A DNA stretch of 5,467 nucleotides, taken from assembly GCA_020216625.1 (NCBI GenBank), contig JAIUYB010000192.1, positions 1 to 5,467 of the forward strand, written 5' to 3'. Below the pieces are notes generated by a model. The model ran no database searches, was not told where the DNA came from, and saw only the letters and a list, made by a program, of their open reading frames with translations. Source of the stretch: Desulfarculus sp. (GTDB taxonomy: Bacteria > Desulfobacterota > Desulfarculia > Desulfarculales > Desulfarculaceae). Of this stretch, positions 1 through 5,467 are shown piece after piece (position 1 is the first letter of the stretch; each line of letters opens with the position of its first letter). Both the position numbers and the translations under genes were made by a program.

Positions 1-1
1 G

Positions 2-208
2 GTGGTGGGCGACACCGTGAATCTGGCCTCGCGGGTGGAAGGGCTGAACAAGGAGCTTGGCACCGACTTTCTGATCACCGAGGCCACCCGCCGCGCCTTG
101 AGCCTGCCCCTGGCCATCCAGGGCGTTCCGCCCCAGGCGGTCAAGGGCCGTCGGGAGCCGGTGGAGGTCTTCGCGGTGCTGGAGCAGCCGGACCCGGCCT
201 GGGCCTAG
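2..208 (+). CDS. Class III adenylate/guanylate cyclase, C-terminal end (partial)
   Basis: This is the last 68 codons of a gene that begins before the window; the valine codons at its left edge are internal, not a start. The class III nucleotidyl cyclase signature VGDTVNLASRVEGLNK lies at the very beginning. Its Asn and Arg, three residues apart (NLASR), match the pair that stabilises the transition state in this family, so the active-site half seen here looks intact. A typical cyclase tail follows (FLITEATRRAL, then VKGRREPVEVFAVLE), with a short extension ending PDPAWA. The family makes cAMP or cGMP from ATP or GTP. The substrate-choosing residues and any sensor domain (CHASE2, HAMP, forkhead-associated) lie outside the window, so I cannot say which product is made. 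The gene is convergent with the sugar cluster and probably unrelated to it. Confidence 0.93.
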   Translation: MVGDTVNLASRVEGLNKELGTDFLITEATRRALSLPLAIQGVPPQAVKGRREPVEVFAVLEQPDPAWA

Positions 209-219
209 GCCCGGTCGGG
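193..219. terminator. Hairpin over the convergent stop codons, possible bidirectional terminator
   Basis: Positions 201-212 form a perfect 12-base palindrome centred on CTAG (205-208). Counted as an RNA hairpin with a CUAG loop, GGGC (201-204) pairs with GCCC (209-212). After a one-base bulge at T200, CCCGGCC (193-199) pairs with GGTCGGG (213-219), with one G-U wobble in the plus-strand RNA and a C-A mismatch there in the minus-strand RNA. That gives about 11 pairs, nearly all G-C. No U-tract follows on either strand, so it is not a classical intrinsic terminator. It may act as a U-less terminator, a pause site or a 3'-end block to exonucleases for both genes. The structure is visible; the function is inferred. 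Confidence 0.4.
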
Positions 220-1218
220 CAGATCGCCACCGCGCAAGGCCCCCCAGCCCAGGCCCTCCCGCCACAGGCACCAGGCCCCGATCAGGGTGGTGCAGACGAA
301 GTGCACCAGCCACAGCACCATGGCGTAGGAGCCGGCCACCCCGGCGTCGGCCCCCATGTAGCCCAGGGTGAAGGCGGCGGCCAGATGGAAGGTGCCCAAA
401 AAAGCTGGCGCGGAGGGGATCAATAGGGCCAGGGCCACCACCACCTCCATCAGGATGCCGGCCAGGGGGCCCAGGCTCAGGCCAAAGGCCGGCATCAGGC
501 TCCAGGCGTAGAGGCCCAGGAAGACCCACACCAAGAGCGAGTGGATGATGATGCCCACCAGGTCCCGGGCCTGGGACAGGGCCAGACCGTCGGCAAAGGC
601 CGCCACCATCTCCAGGATCTTGCCGGTCAGGCGCTCGGGCAGCGGTTTCAGGCAAAAACGGCAGACCGCCAGGGCCCGCTGTCGCTGCCAGCGCAGCAGT
701 TGCAGGGCCAGCATCAGCCCGGCGAAAAGGGCCAGGCCGGCCCAACCGGCGGTGCGCAGGCCCTGGGCGGTGATATGGCTGCCGGCCGCTCCCTGTTCGG
801 GCAACTTCATGAACAACAGCACGATCATCAGCAGAAAGAGCACGGTCAGGCCGTCATAGACCCGCTCCAGGACCACGGTGGCGAAGACCGCCGACTTGCT
901 GACCCCCTGGTCGCGGCCCAAGACATAGGCCCGCACCAGCTCGCCCAGATGGGCCGGCAGCAGGTTGTTGCCCAAAAAGCCGATCATCAGCGCCGAGAAG
1001 AGCGGACGAAAAGGCACCCTGGCCACCGGACGCATCAGGTAGTGCCAGCGCTGCGCCCGGAAGCCATAGGAGACGACGTAGAAGGCGGCGCAGGGGATCA
1101 GCCAGGCCAGATGCATGCTGGCCAGGGCCTGGCCCATCTGGGAGAAATCCACCGCCCGCAAAAACAGCCAGCCAGCGGCCACCGAGATCAAAAGGCCGAT
1201 GAGATAGTGCTTCCACAT
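205..1218 (-). CDS. LPG-synthase/AglD-type transmembrane protein (PF03706-like), putative lipid-linked sugar flippase
   Basis: This 337-residue integral membrane protein has about eight or nine hydrophobic spans (near residues 4-20, 36-52, 72-90, 124-138, 158-174, 222-240, 249-269, 273-290 and 296-316). It carries hallmarks of the lysylphosphatidylglycerol-synthase transmembrane/UPF0104 family: [19 protein letters not shown] (80-98), [11 protein letters not shown] (115-125) and [14 protein letters not shown] (268-281). It lacks the soluble aminoacyl-transferase domain of MprF, so it is the stand-alone form. Such proteins often sit beside glycosyltransferases and are suspected of moving or handling lipid-linked sugars, but biochemical proof is thin. 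The ATG lies 9 bases after the stop of the upstream glycosyltransferase gene and has no purine-rich ribosome site, which suggests translational coupling. Its TAG stop shares CTAG with the convergent cyclase stop. Family assignment is strong; flippase activity is inference. Confidence 0.88.
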   Translation of the reverse strand: MWKHYLIGLLISVAAGWLFLRAVDFSQMGQALASMHLAWLIPCAAFYVVSYGFRAQRWHYLMRPVARVPFRPLFSALMIGFLGNNLLPAHLGELVRAYVLGRDQGVSKSAVFATVVLERVYDGLTVLFLLMIVLLFMKLPEQGAAGSHITAQGLRTAGWAGLALFAGLMLALQLLRWQRQRALAVCRFCLKPLPERLTGKILEMVAAFADGLALSQARDLVGIIIHSLLVWVFLGLYAWSLMPAFGLSLGPLAGILMEVVVALALLIPSAPAFLGTFHLAAAFTLGYMGADAGVAGSYAMVLWLVHFVCTTLIGAWCLWREGLGWGALRGGDLPDRA

Positions 1219-1227
1219 GGCGGGCGG

Positions 1228-1950
1228 CTAGTCGCTGAAGCGGAACTTGACCAGGGCCCACATGGCCGCGAAGCCGTCCCGCCAGGTGATTTTCTTGCCC
1301 TCCTCGAACTCGCGGCCGGTGTAACTGATGGGCACCTCGTAGATGCGGATGCCCTTCTTCAGGATTTTGGCCGTGATCTCGGGCTCGAAATTGAAGCGGT
1401 CGCTCTTGATCACCACCCCGGCCAGGGCCTGGCGGGTGAAGAGCTTGTAGCAGGTCTCCATGTCCGAAAGCGTGGTGTTGTACAGGACGTTGGTCAGAAG
1501 GGTCAGGAACTTGTTGCCGATCCAGTGGTGAAAGAACATGTTGCGGCGCTCGCCGGTGAAGCGGCTGCCATAGACCACCTGGGCCTTGCCCGTGAGCACC
1601 GGCTTGAGCAGTTTGGGGTAGTCTTCGGGGTCGTATTCCAGGTCCGCGTCCTGAATCAGGATCAGGTCGCCCTGGGCCTGGGCGAAGCCGGTGCGCAGGG
1701 CCGCGCCCTTGCCCTGGTTCACCAGGTGGCGGGCCACCCGGATCGGGCGGTCGAAGGGCTTGGCCGCCGGGTTGGGGCTGGTCTGGCCCTCCAGGCTGGC
1801 CAGGATCCGGGGGCTCTGGTCGCGCGAGCAATCGTCGACCATGACCAACTCCCGCTCCATCTGGCCCAGGTCCACCGCCTGCACCCGGCGGACGATCTCC
1901 TCCAGGGTGGCTTCCTCGTTGTACACCGGCATCACGATGGTTAGCAGCAT
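1228..1950 (-). CDS. Family 2 glycosyltransferase, DPM1-like (polyprenyl-phosphate sugar synthase type)
   Basis: This 240-residue GT-A glycosyltransferase starts [13 protein letters not shown], the usual family 2 N-terminus. Motifs in order are PVYNEE (8-13), VDDCSRD (38-44, nucleotide-binding aspartates), [12 protein letters not shown] (78-89), the metal-binding [12 protein letters not shown] (100-111), YGSRF (127-131), METCYKLF (164-171) and RFNFEPEI (185-192). The tail [20 protein letters not shown] is also typical of this group. Length and motifs match the bacterial dolichyl-phosphate-mannose-synthase-like clade. It lacks the C-terminal membrane segments of GtrB-type enzymes, so it should act as a peripheral protein on the inner membrane face, using a nucleotide sugar and probably polyprenyl phosphate. 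The open frame continues about 184 codons upstream inside gmd, but the true start is set by GGGAGG four bases before this ATG. The donor sugar is unknown. It is followed after 9 bases by the membrane protein gene. Confidence 0.93.
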   Translation of the reverse strand: MLLTIVMPVYNEEATLEEIVRRVQAVDLGQMERELVMVDDCSRDQSPRILASLEGQTSPNPAAKPFDRPIRVARHLVNQGKGAALRTGFAQAQGDLILIQDADLEYDPEDYPKLLKPVLTGKAQVVYGSRFTGERRNMFFHHWIGNKFLTLLTNVLYNTTLSDMETCYKLFTRQALAGVVIKSDRFNFEPEITAKILKKGIRIYEVPISYTGREFEEGKKITWRDGFAAMWALVKFRFSD

Positions 1951-1954
1951 CTCG

Positions 1955-1960
1955 CCTCCC
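1955..1960 (-). promoter_or_regulatory. Ribosome binding site of the GT2 gene, decides its start
   Basis: GGGAGG on the minus strand lies within the 14-base gap after the gmd stop, 4 bases before the ATG ending at 1950. It fixes the start at [13 protein letters not shown] and rules out the much longer upstream reading frame that runs through gmd. Confidence 0.8.
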
Positions 1961-1964
1961 CCGC

Positions 1965-3017
1965 TCAAACCGGCATGGCCCGGGTGATGATGTTCATCTC
2001 CGAGGGATAGTTGAAGGCATCCCAGGGGAACTGCTCGCCCTTCTGCCAGCGTTTCCAGCGCTGGATGTCGGCCTGGACCATCATCCGCACCAGCTCCTTG
2101 AAGCCAACCCGGGGGGCCCAGCCCAGCTTCTGGCGGGCCCTGGCGCTGTCGCCCAGCAGCAGATCCACGTCCAGGGGGCGCATGAACTTGGGATCCACGT
2201 CCAGGATGCCGGAGGGGTCCAGCTCGGCGGCGGCGCAGGCCTCTTCGAAATACTCGCGCACGGTGTGGGTCTCGCCGGTGCTGATCACGTAGTCGCCAGG
2301 TCCGTCCTGCTGGAGCATCAGCCACATGGACTCCACGTAGTCCCCGGCGAAGCCCCAGTCGCGGCTGGCCTCCAGATTGCCCAGGACCACCTTCTGCTCC
2401 AGGCCCAGCTTGACCTTGGCCAGGGCGTTGCTGATCTTGCGGGTGACGAACTCCAGGCCGCGCAGGGGCGATTCGTGGTTGAACAGGATGCCGTTGGTGC
2501 AAAAAAGGTTATAAGCCTCGCGGTAGGTGCGGGTGACCCAATAGCCGTAGAGCTTGGCCGCGGCATAGGGCGAGGCCGGCATGAAAGGGGTGTCCTCGTT
2601 CTGGGGCGCGGTGGGGTTGGATCCGAACAGCTCGCTGGTGCTGGCCTGATAGAAGCGAATGCCCGGGTCGGCGTGGCGGATGCACTCCAGCAGGCGGGTG
2701 ACCGCCAGGCCGGTGACCTCGCCGGTGCCCACCGGTTGCTCGAAACTGGCTCCCACGAAGCTCTGGGCGGCCAGGTTGTAGACCTCGTGCGGCCGGCTGA
2801 TCATCAAAGCCCCGGTGATGGAGGCGCTGTCGATCAGCTCCATGGGGATCAGCTTGATCCGCTCGAAAATATTCAGGGCCTGGAGGCGCCAGAGGTTGGG
2901 GGTGGAGAGACGGCGGAAGGTGCCGTAGACCTCGTAGCCTTTGTCCAGCAGGAAGCGGGCCAGGTAGGCCCCGTCCTGACCGGTGACTCCGGTGATCAGT
3001 GCGCGCTTGGTCTCCAT
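1965..3017 (-). CDS. gmd: GDP-mannose 4,6-dehydratase
   Basis: This cytoplasmic short-chain dehydrogenase/reductase of 350 residues converts GDP-D-mannose to GDP-4-keto-6-deoxy-D-mannose, the common precursor of GDP-L-fucose, GDP-D-rhamnose and GDP-perosamine. The Rossmann motif GVTGQDG is at 10-16. NADP-binding arginines follow in GTFRR (32-36), then YNLAAQS (80-86). The catalytic set is T127 and E129 in QASTSELFG, with Y151 and K155 in YAAAK; their spacing equals that of T132, E134, Y156 and K160 of the E. coli enzyme. FNHESPLRG (179-187), [16 protein letters not shown] (213-228) and the [13 protein letters not shown] stretch (278-290) are GMD-specific, which argues against related dTDP- or CDP-sugar dehydratases. 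The protein is somewhat shorter than E. coli Gmd and ends in an aromatic-rich tail (about 322-344). It heads a tight three-gene run; the reductase that should use its product is not in the window. Confidence 0.96.
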   Translation of the reverse strand: METKRALITGVTGQDGAYLARFLLDKGYEVYGTFRRLSTPNLWRLQALNIFERIKLIPMELIDSASITGALMISRPHEVYNLAAQSFVGASFEQPVGTGEVTGLAVTRLLECIRHADPGIRFYQASTSELFGSNPTAPQNEDTPFMPASPYAAAKLYGYWVTRTYREAYNLFCTNGILFNHESPLRGLEFVTRKISNALAKVKLGLEQKVVLGNLEASRDWGFAGDYVESMWLMLQQDGPGDYVISTGETHTVREYFEEACAAAELDPSGILDVDPKFMRPLDVDLLLGDSARARQKLGWAPRVGFKELVRMMVQADIQRWKRWQKGEQFPWDAFNYPSEMNIITRAMPV

Positions 3018-3021
3018 GGCT

Positions 3022-3027
3022 CTCCCT
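3022..3027 (-). promoter_or_regulatory. Ribosome binding site of gmd
   Basis: AGGGAG on the minus strand lies 4 bases before the ATG at 3017 and supports the [10 protein letters not shown] start. This is also where the family expects the N-terminus, a few residues before the Rossmann glycine loop. Confidence 0.7.
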
Positions 3028-3070
3028 CGGGCTGCCTGGGAACTAATTCGTTGGTCCGGTTTGCGGCAAA

Positions 3071-3099
3071 GGTATATCAGCCCCCGGCCGCCAGGAAAA
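3071..3099 (-). promoter_or_regulatory. Weak candidate promoter for gmd in the 109-base gap
   Basis: The gap 3018-3126 is more AT-rich than the flanking genes. On the minus strand it holds TATACC (3076-3071), 4 of 6 matches to the -10 consensus, with TTTTCC (3099-3094) 17 bases upstream, only 3 of 6 matches to -35. A transcript from here would have a leader of roughly 45 bases before gmd. No convincing terminator for the upstream gene is present, so gmd could equally be read through from it. This is speculative. Confidence 0.25.
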
Positions 3100-3126
3100 G
3101 GGGTTTTACCGCAGCCGGTTGTTTTT

Positions 3127-5079
3127 TCAGGACTTGGGCAGGATCCGAAAGGCGTAGTCCCACTCGGAGGTGAAGACCTCCTTCAGCTCGGGATTGGCCC
3201 GCAGGCCGTTGAGAATGCCCTCGCGCTGGGCCCGGGGGTATTCCTTCAGGTGCAGGACCAGGTAGTCGGTTCCTCGCTGGCGCAGGTCGGCCAGCAGCTC
3301 GCCCACCTCGGGCAGGCGCAGGGCCTTGGCGGTCAGGGCCTCGTAATCGGGCGGGAAATAGCCAGAATAGCCGTTGACCAGGGTCTGGCCGTGCTTGGTG
3401 GACCAATACAGGTAGCGGGCGTCGCGAGCCAGGTCGCCCATGTGGCCCTTGCTGGGAAGCTCGAAGACCACCTGGCCCCGGGGCTCTTTCGCCAGCCACT
3501 GGTAGACCTCCGGCGTGAAGTCGTAGACGTGCAGCCAAGGGATGGGAACCGAGCAGGACTCCAGCAGAATCAAGCCGCTGGCCACCACCAGCAGCCCCCG
3601 GCGCAGGTCCCGGCGTCCGGGCCAGAGGGCCTCCAGCCGCCGCCAGCCATAGCCGGCCAGCACCGCCCAGGCCAAGGTCACCACCACCGCCAGCCGGGCC
3701 GGCACCCTTAAGGCGTCGAAGCCGGGCACCAAGTGGTAGAGCACGGCGTAGAGCCCGTAGCGCGGCCCCAGGGAGGCCCAGAATGCCACCAGCGCCAGCA
3801 GCAGATAGAAGACATGGGCGCGGTCGAGGTAGGCCCAGGCCGGCCCGCCCCCGGCCGGACGCAGGCCCAGCCAGAGCCGGGGTCCGGCCACCCAGGCGGC
3901 CCGGAGACCGCCCAAGGACAACACCCGCCAGACGGCCAGGGCCAGCAAGGACCCCAGCAACCAAAGGGTCGAGCCGCGGATGTCGCCCAACCCGCCGCCC
4001 AGGGCCCGGGCCAACCAAGCGTTAAGAAGTACCAGGCCGCTCATGGCCGCGCACAGGGCCGCGACCCCCAGCATCACCGCCGGCCAGGAGCCGCCCGCCG
4101 GCCGGGGAGGCTTTTCCCCCCGGGGCCGGGCCAGACCGATCAGCACCAGGCCGCTCAGCGCCAGACCCAGGAACAGCTCGCCCTCGGCCGCCCGGAACTT
4201 GGCGCTGCCCTGGCCGTAGAGCAGGTTGGCTGGCGGCGCGGCCAGGTAGTGCTCTGGCGTGGCGGCGAAGCCCGCGGCCATGGCCTGGCTGCGCACGAAG
4301 CCCATCTCCTTCTTGACCTTGGCATAGGGCAGAAACAGCGGACCCACCGCCAGAGCCAGCCCCAGGGCCACCACCGCCAACTGCTTCCAACGCAGCGCCT
4401 GGCCCCACCAACGCCCGGCCAAGCCGTAATAGAGCAGGAACAGGCCCACCGCCAGAGAGATGAACAGGGCGTAATAACCGCAGGAGAGCACCTGCAACAG
4501 CCAGAACAGGCCAAAGAGCAGGGCGTGGCCCCACCTGGCGCTGCGGGCCCAGCGGTGCAGGTATAGCAACACCAAGGGCATGAAGTGGGCGGTCTGCATC
4601 TGCAAATGCCCCAGATGCCCGAAGCGGTAGGGCGCGAAGGCGAAGGCCAGGGCGCAGATCAGGGCCGCGCCCCGGCTCTGGGTAAGCTCCCAGCCCAGGA
4701 GGTAGGCCCCGAAGCCGGCCAGGACAAAAGACAGCCAGAATACGAAGTTGCTGGCCAGGATGGCGTCGGCCCCCAGCCAGAGCAGGGGCGCGGCGGTCAG
4801 GCTGCTGACCAGGATGTGCTCGGAATAGGCCAGGGTCAGGGGCGCGGGGTGGAAGATGGGCGCGTCGAACAGGGCCAGGCCGGGGGTGAAGATCGCCTTG
4901 ACCACCCACCACAGGATCCAGGCGTTGAGCAGGGGATCGCCAAAGTCGTTGATGGCCGTGGACGGAGCCTGGGCCAGGGGCCAGGTCATCAGGGTGGCCA
5001 GGCCCGCCATCAGGCCCAACACCGCCAGCTTTTCTCGCCAGGAGGTGGGTTGGGGGGCCTGGGCGTTTTCCACGGACAT
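3127..5079 (-). CDS. Multi-spanning membrane protein, GT-C glycosyltransferase-like, with C-terminal soluble domain
   Basis: This 650-residue protein has about 12-14 hydrophobic spans up to residue 508, then a soluble domain of about 140 residues. The layout resembles GT-C glycosyltransferases, which use polyprenyl-phosphate sugars outside the inner membrane. The first span (18-36) is followed by NDFGDP (44-49), where D45 or D48 sits where GT-C enzymes keep their catalytic acidic residue. Further marks are FHPAPLTLAYSEH (76-88), FAFAPYRFGHLGHLQMQ (146-162) and PGFDALRVPARL (452-463). The C-terminal part (about 515-650) contains VVFELPSKGHMGD, YWSTKHGQTLVNGYSGYFPP (558-577) and DYLVLHLKEYP, a pattern I associate with large uncharacterised membrane proteins of GC-rich proteobacteria. 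The frame is open 75 codons further upstream, but that part is Arg/Pro-rich, overlaps the divergent gene and crosses a likely promoter, so I start at MSVENAQ. No good ribosome site precedes this ATG. Substrate unknown. Confidence 0.8.
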   Translation of the reverse strand: MSVENAQAPQPTSWREKLAVLGLMAGLATLMTWPLAQAPSTAINDFGDPLLNAWILWWVVKAIFTPGLALFDAPIFHPAPLTLAYSEHILVSSLTAAPLLWLGADAILASNFVFWLSFVLAGFGAYLLGWELTQSRGAALICALAFAFAPYRFGHLGHLQMQTAHFMPLVLLYLHRWARSARWGHALLFGLFWLLQVLSCGYYALFISLAVGLFLLYYGLAGRWWGQALRWKQLAVVALGLALAVGPLFLPYAKVKKEMGFVRSQAMAAGFAATPEHYLAAPPANLLYGQGSAKFRAAEGELFLGLALSGLVLIGLARPRGEKPPRPAGGSWPAVMLGVAALCAAMSGLVLLNAWLARALGGGLGDIRGSTLWLLGSLLALAVWRVLSLGGLRAAWVAGPRLWLGLRPAGGGPAWAYLDRAHVFYLLLALVAFWASLGPRYGLYAVLYHLVPGFDALRVPARLAVVVTLAWAVLAGYGWRRLEALWPGRRDLRRGLLVVASGLILLESCSVPIPWLHVYDFTPEVYQWLAKEPRGQVVFELPSKGHMGDLARDARYLYWSTKHGQTLVNGYSGYFPPDYEALTAKALRLPEVGELLADLRQRGTDYLVLHLKEYPRAQREGILNGLRANPELKEVFTSEWDYAFRILPKS

Positions 5080-5153
5080 GCTCGATCTAGGGTGGATTGG
5101 GCGCGCCCGGTGGGGCGGCGGGCGGCGGCGCGGGGCGCGATCGGGACGGGCTA

Positions 5154-5181
5154 AGATTACATGCCCGCCCCTGGCTGTCAA
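5154..5181 (-). promoter_or_regulatory. Candidate sigma-70 promoter for the membrane protein gene
   Basis: Read on the minus strand, 5181-5176 is an exact TTGACA -35 box. After 16 bases comes TAATCT (5159-5154), 3 of 6 matches to the -10 consensus including its first T, second A and last T, with TG directly before it. The start of transcription would be near 5147, leaving a GC-rich leader of about 65-70 bases before the ATG at 5079. The exact -35 in a GC-rich region is the main support; the -10 is mediocre. Confidence 0.45.
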
Positions 5182-5205
5182 CCGAAGCGCTGTCCGCCAT
5201 TGGGT

Positions 5206-5214
5206 TGCTATGTT
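5206..5214 (+). promoter_or_regulatory. Candidate extended -10 promoter for the gene at 5250
   Basis: TGC directly followed by TATGTT (5209-5214; 4 of 6 matches to TATAAT) forms an extended -10 element. No recognisable -35 lies at the right distance, which extended -10 promoters can tolerate. Transcription would start near 5221, about 29 bases before the ATG, leaving room for the strong ribosome site. This is inferred from pattern only. Confidence 0.35.
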
Positions 5215-5235
5215 ACCATGGTCCAGCATCCACCC

Positions 5236-5241
5236 GGGAGG
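5236..5241 (+). promoter_or_regulatory. Strong ribosome binding site for the gene at 5250
   Basis: GGGAGG is followed, after 8 bases, by the ATG at 5250-5252. This is the best-placed Shine-Dalgarno sequence in the window and the main evidence that a real gene starts here. Confidence 0.8.
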
Positions 5242-5249
5242 AAAGGCCC

Positions 5250-5467
5250 ATGGTGCGGACATCCGCCCACCCCCGCGTCCTGCTGCTGACCCTGGACGCC
5301 CCACCGGGATCGGCGGGCTGGCCCGGCCCTCTGGCCACCCTCCCCTGCCTGGGCGGCTGGTTGGTCGACGCCGCCCAGGGCGCTTGGTCCCTGGGTCTGG
5401 ATCAGGTCGAGCCCTGGTCAGGGGAGCTATCCGCTTTCATCAGGCAATGCAGTGGGTTGGAAATGGG
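5250..5467 (+). CDS. Unidentified protein, N-terminal part only (runs off the window)
   Basis: The frame is open from ATG 5250 to the window end, giving 72 complete codons and no stop. It starts MVRTSAHPRVLLLTLDAPPG, and continues with PLATLPCLGGWLVDAA around residues 28-43. A short basic leader, then a hydrophobic beta-strand (RVLLLTLDAPPG), then a proline/glycine turn leading to a helix (LPCLGGWL) resembles the start of B12-binding radical SAM proteins, which often begin RVLLVNPP and then PLGLxYLAAYL. The likeness is only in outline, and none of the diagnostic residues (the cobalamin DxHxxG-type motif or the CxxxCxxC cluster motif) lie in the visible part. The gene is divergent from the membrane protein gene, with a strong ribosome site and a possible extended -10 promoter upstream. 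That it is a gene is likely; its family is a guess. Confidence 0.7.
   Translation, partial: MVRTSAHPRVLLLTLDAPPGSAGWPGPLATLPCLGGWLVDAAQGAWSLGLDQVEPWSGELSAFIRQCSGLEM

Larger units (their letters stand above)
5080..5249. other. Divergent intergenic region, 170 bases
   Basis: This gap separates the starts of the minus-strand membrane protein gene and the plus-strand gene at 5250. Its left half (about 5099-5150) is extremely G/C-rich and includes the palindrome GGGCGCGCCC (5099-5108). Its right half (about 5151-5222) is less GC-rich and holds candidate promoter elements for both directions, with another small palindrome, ACCATGGT (5215-5222). I see no small RNA or riboswitch fold I could name. 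Confidence 0.6.

Noticed and set aside
541..1944. Long plus-strand open frame of 467 codons opposite the flippase-like and GT2 genes
   Set aside because: Its protein is a low-complexity run of Gln, Gly, His and Ala with no recognisable domain, and it crosses two well-identified minus-strand genes. It is stop-free because of third-position G/C bias on the other strand.
1951..2502. N-terminal extension of the GT2 frame by about 184 codons
   Set aside because: It lies inside gmd in another frame, is Arg/Gly/Pro-rich without motif, and the real start has GGGAGG immediately upstream followed by the canonical family 2 N-terminus.
3108..3119. Short inverted repeat ACCG/CGGT next to a T-run, as a terminator
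   Set aside because: The stem is only 4 pairs. The T-run lies on the plus strand over the end of the minus-strand gene, the wrong direction for terminating it.
2265..3173. Plus-strand open frame of 302 codons opposite gmd
   Set aside because: It mirrors a confidently identified gmd, its composition is Gly/Val/Gln-rich and domain-less, and no ribosome site supports its start.
3733..4566. Plus-strand open frames opposite the GT-C-like gene (also 2983-3711 and 4585-5154)
   Set aside because: They are Gln/Pro/Gly-rich products antisense to a membrane protein with coherent spans and motifs, so they are shadows.
5191..5210. Sigma-54 promoter suggested by TTGCTA at 5205-5210
   Set aside because: The -24 GG is missing at the required spacing; the bases there are CG.
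5218..5286. Small upstream open frame starting at ATG 5218, overlapping the gene at 5250
   Set aside because: It has no ribosome site, is about 23 codons long and Pro/His/Gly-rich; the ATG at 5250 has the well-placed GGGAGG.
5080..5304. 75-codon N-terminal extension of the membrane protein
   Set aside because: It is Arg/Pro-rich, would overlap the divergent gene at 5250 and cover the likely TTGACA promoter; the hydrophobic core begins soon after the chosen ATG.

Overview
The window looks like a chromosomal segment from a GC-rich, Gram-negative-type bacterium. The base composition, the strong G/C third positions and the mix of a class III cyclase with surface-sugar genes would suit a deltaproteobacterial (Desulfobacterota/Myxococcota-like) genome, but that placement is inference only. 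I see no rRNA, tRNA, CRISPR array, insertion sequence or phage gene.

Layout. At the left edge (1-208, + strand) is the C-terminal end of a class III adenylate/guanylate cyclase catalytic domain. It runs tail-to-tail into a minus-strand block whose genes are read from right to left: a 650-residue multi-spanning membrane protein resembling GT-C glycosyltransferases (5079-3127), a GDP-mannose 4,6-dehydratase (gmd, 3017-1965), a soluble DPM1-like family 2 glycosyltransferase (1950-1228) and an 8-9-span membrane protein of the LPG-synthase/AglD transmembrane family (1218-205). The last three are packed with gaps of 14 and 9 bases and are almost certainly co-transcribed. The membrane protein is separated from gmd by 109 bases with no convincing terminator and a weak candidate promoter. 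At the right edge, a divergent + strand gene starts at 5250 behind a very good Shine-Dalgarno sequence and runs off the window. The 170-base divergent gap carries candidate promoters for both directions.

How the genes may work together (inference). Gmd makes GDP-4-keto-6-deoxymannose, the branch-point nucleotide sugar for GDP-rhamnose, GDP-fucose or GDP-perosamine. The DPM1-like transferase could load a sugar on a polyprenyl phosphate at the inner face of the membrane, the downstream membrane protein could help the lipid-linked sugar cross, and the GT-C-like protein could use it on the outer face. The reductase or aminotransferase needed to finish the deoxysugar is not in the window. The most notable structural signals are the two convergent stop codons sharing a single CTAG at the centre of a 12-base perfect palindrome within a longer hairpin, and the apparent restriction of the rare tetranucleotide CTAG to gene boundaries and a leader.
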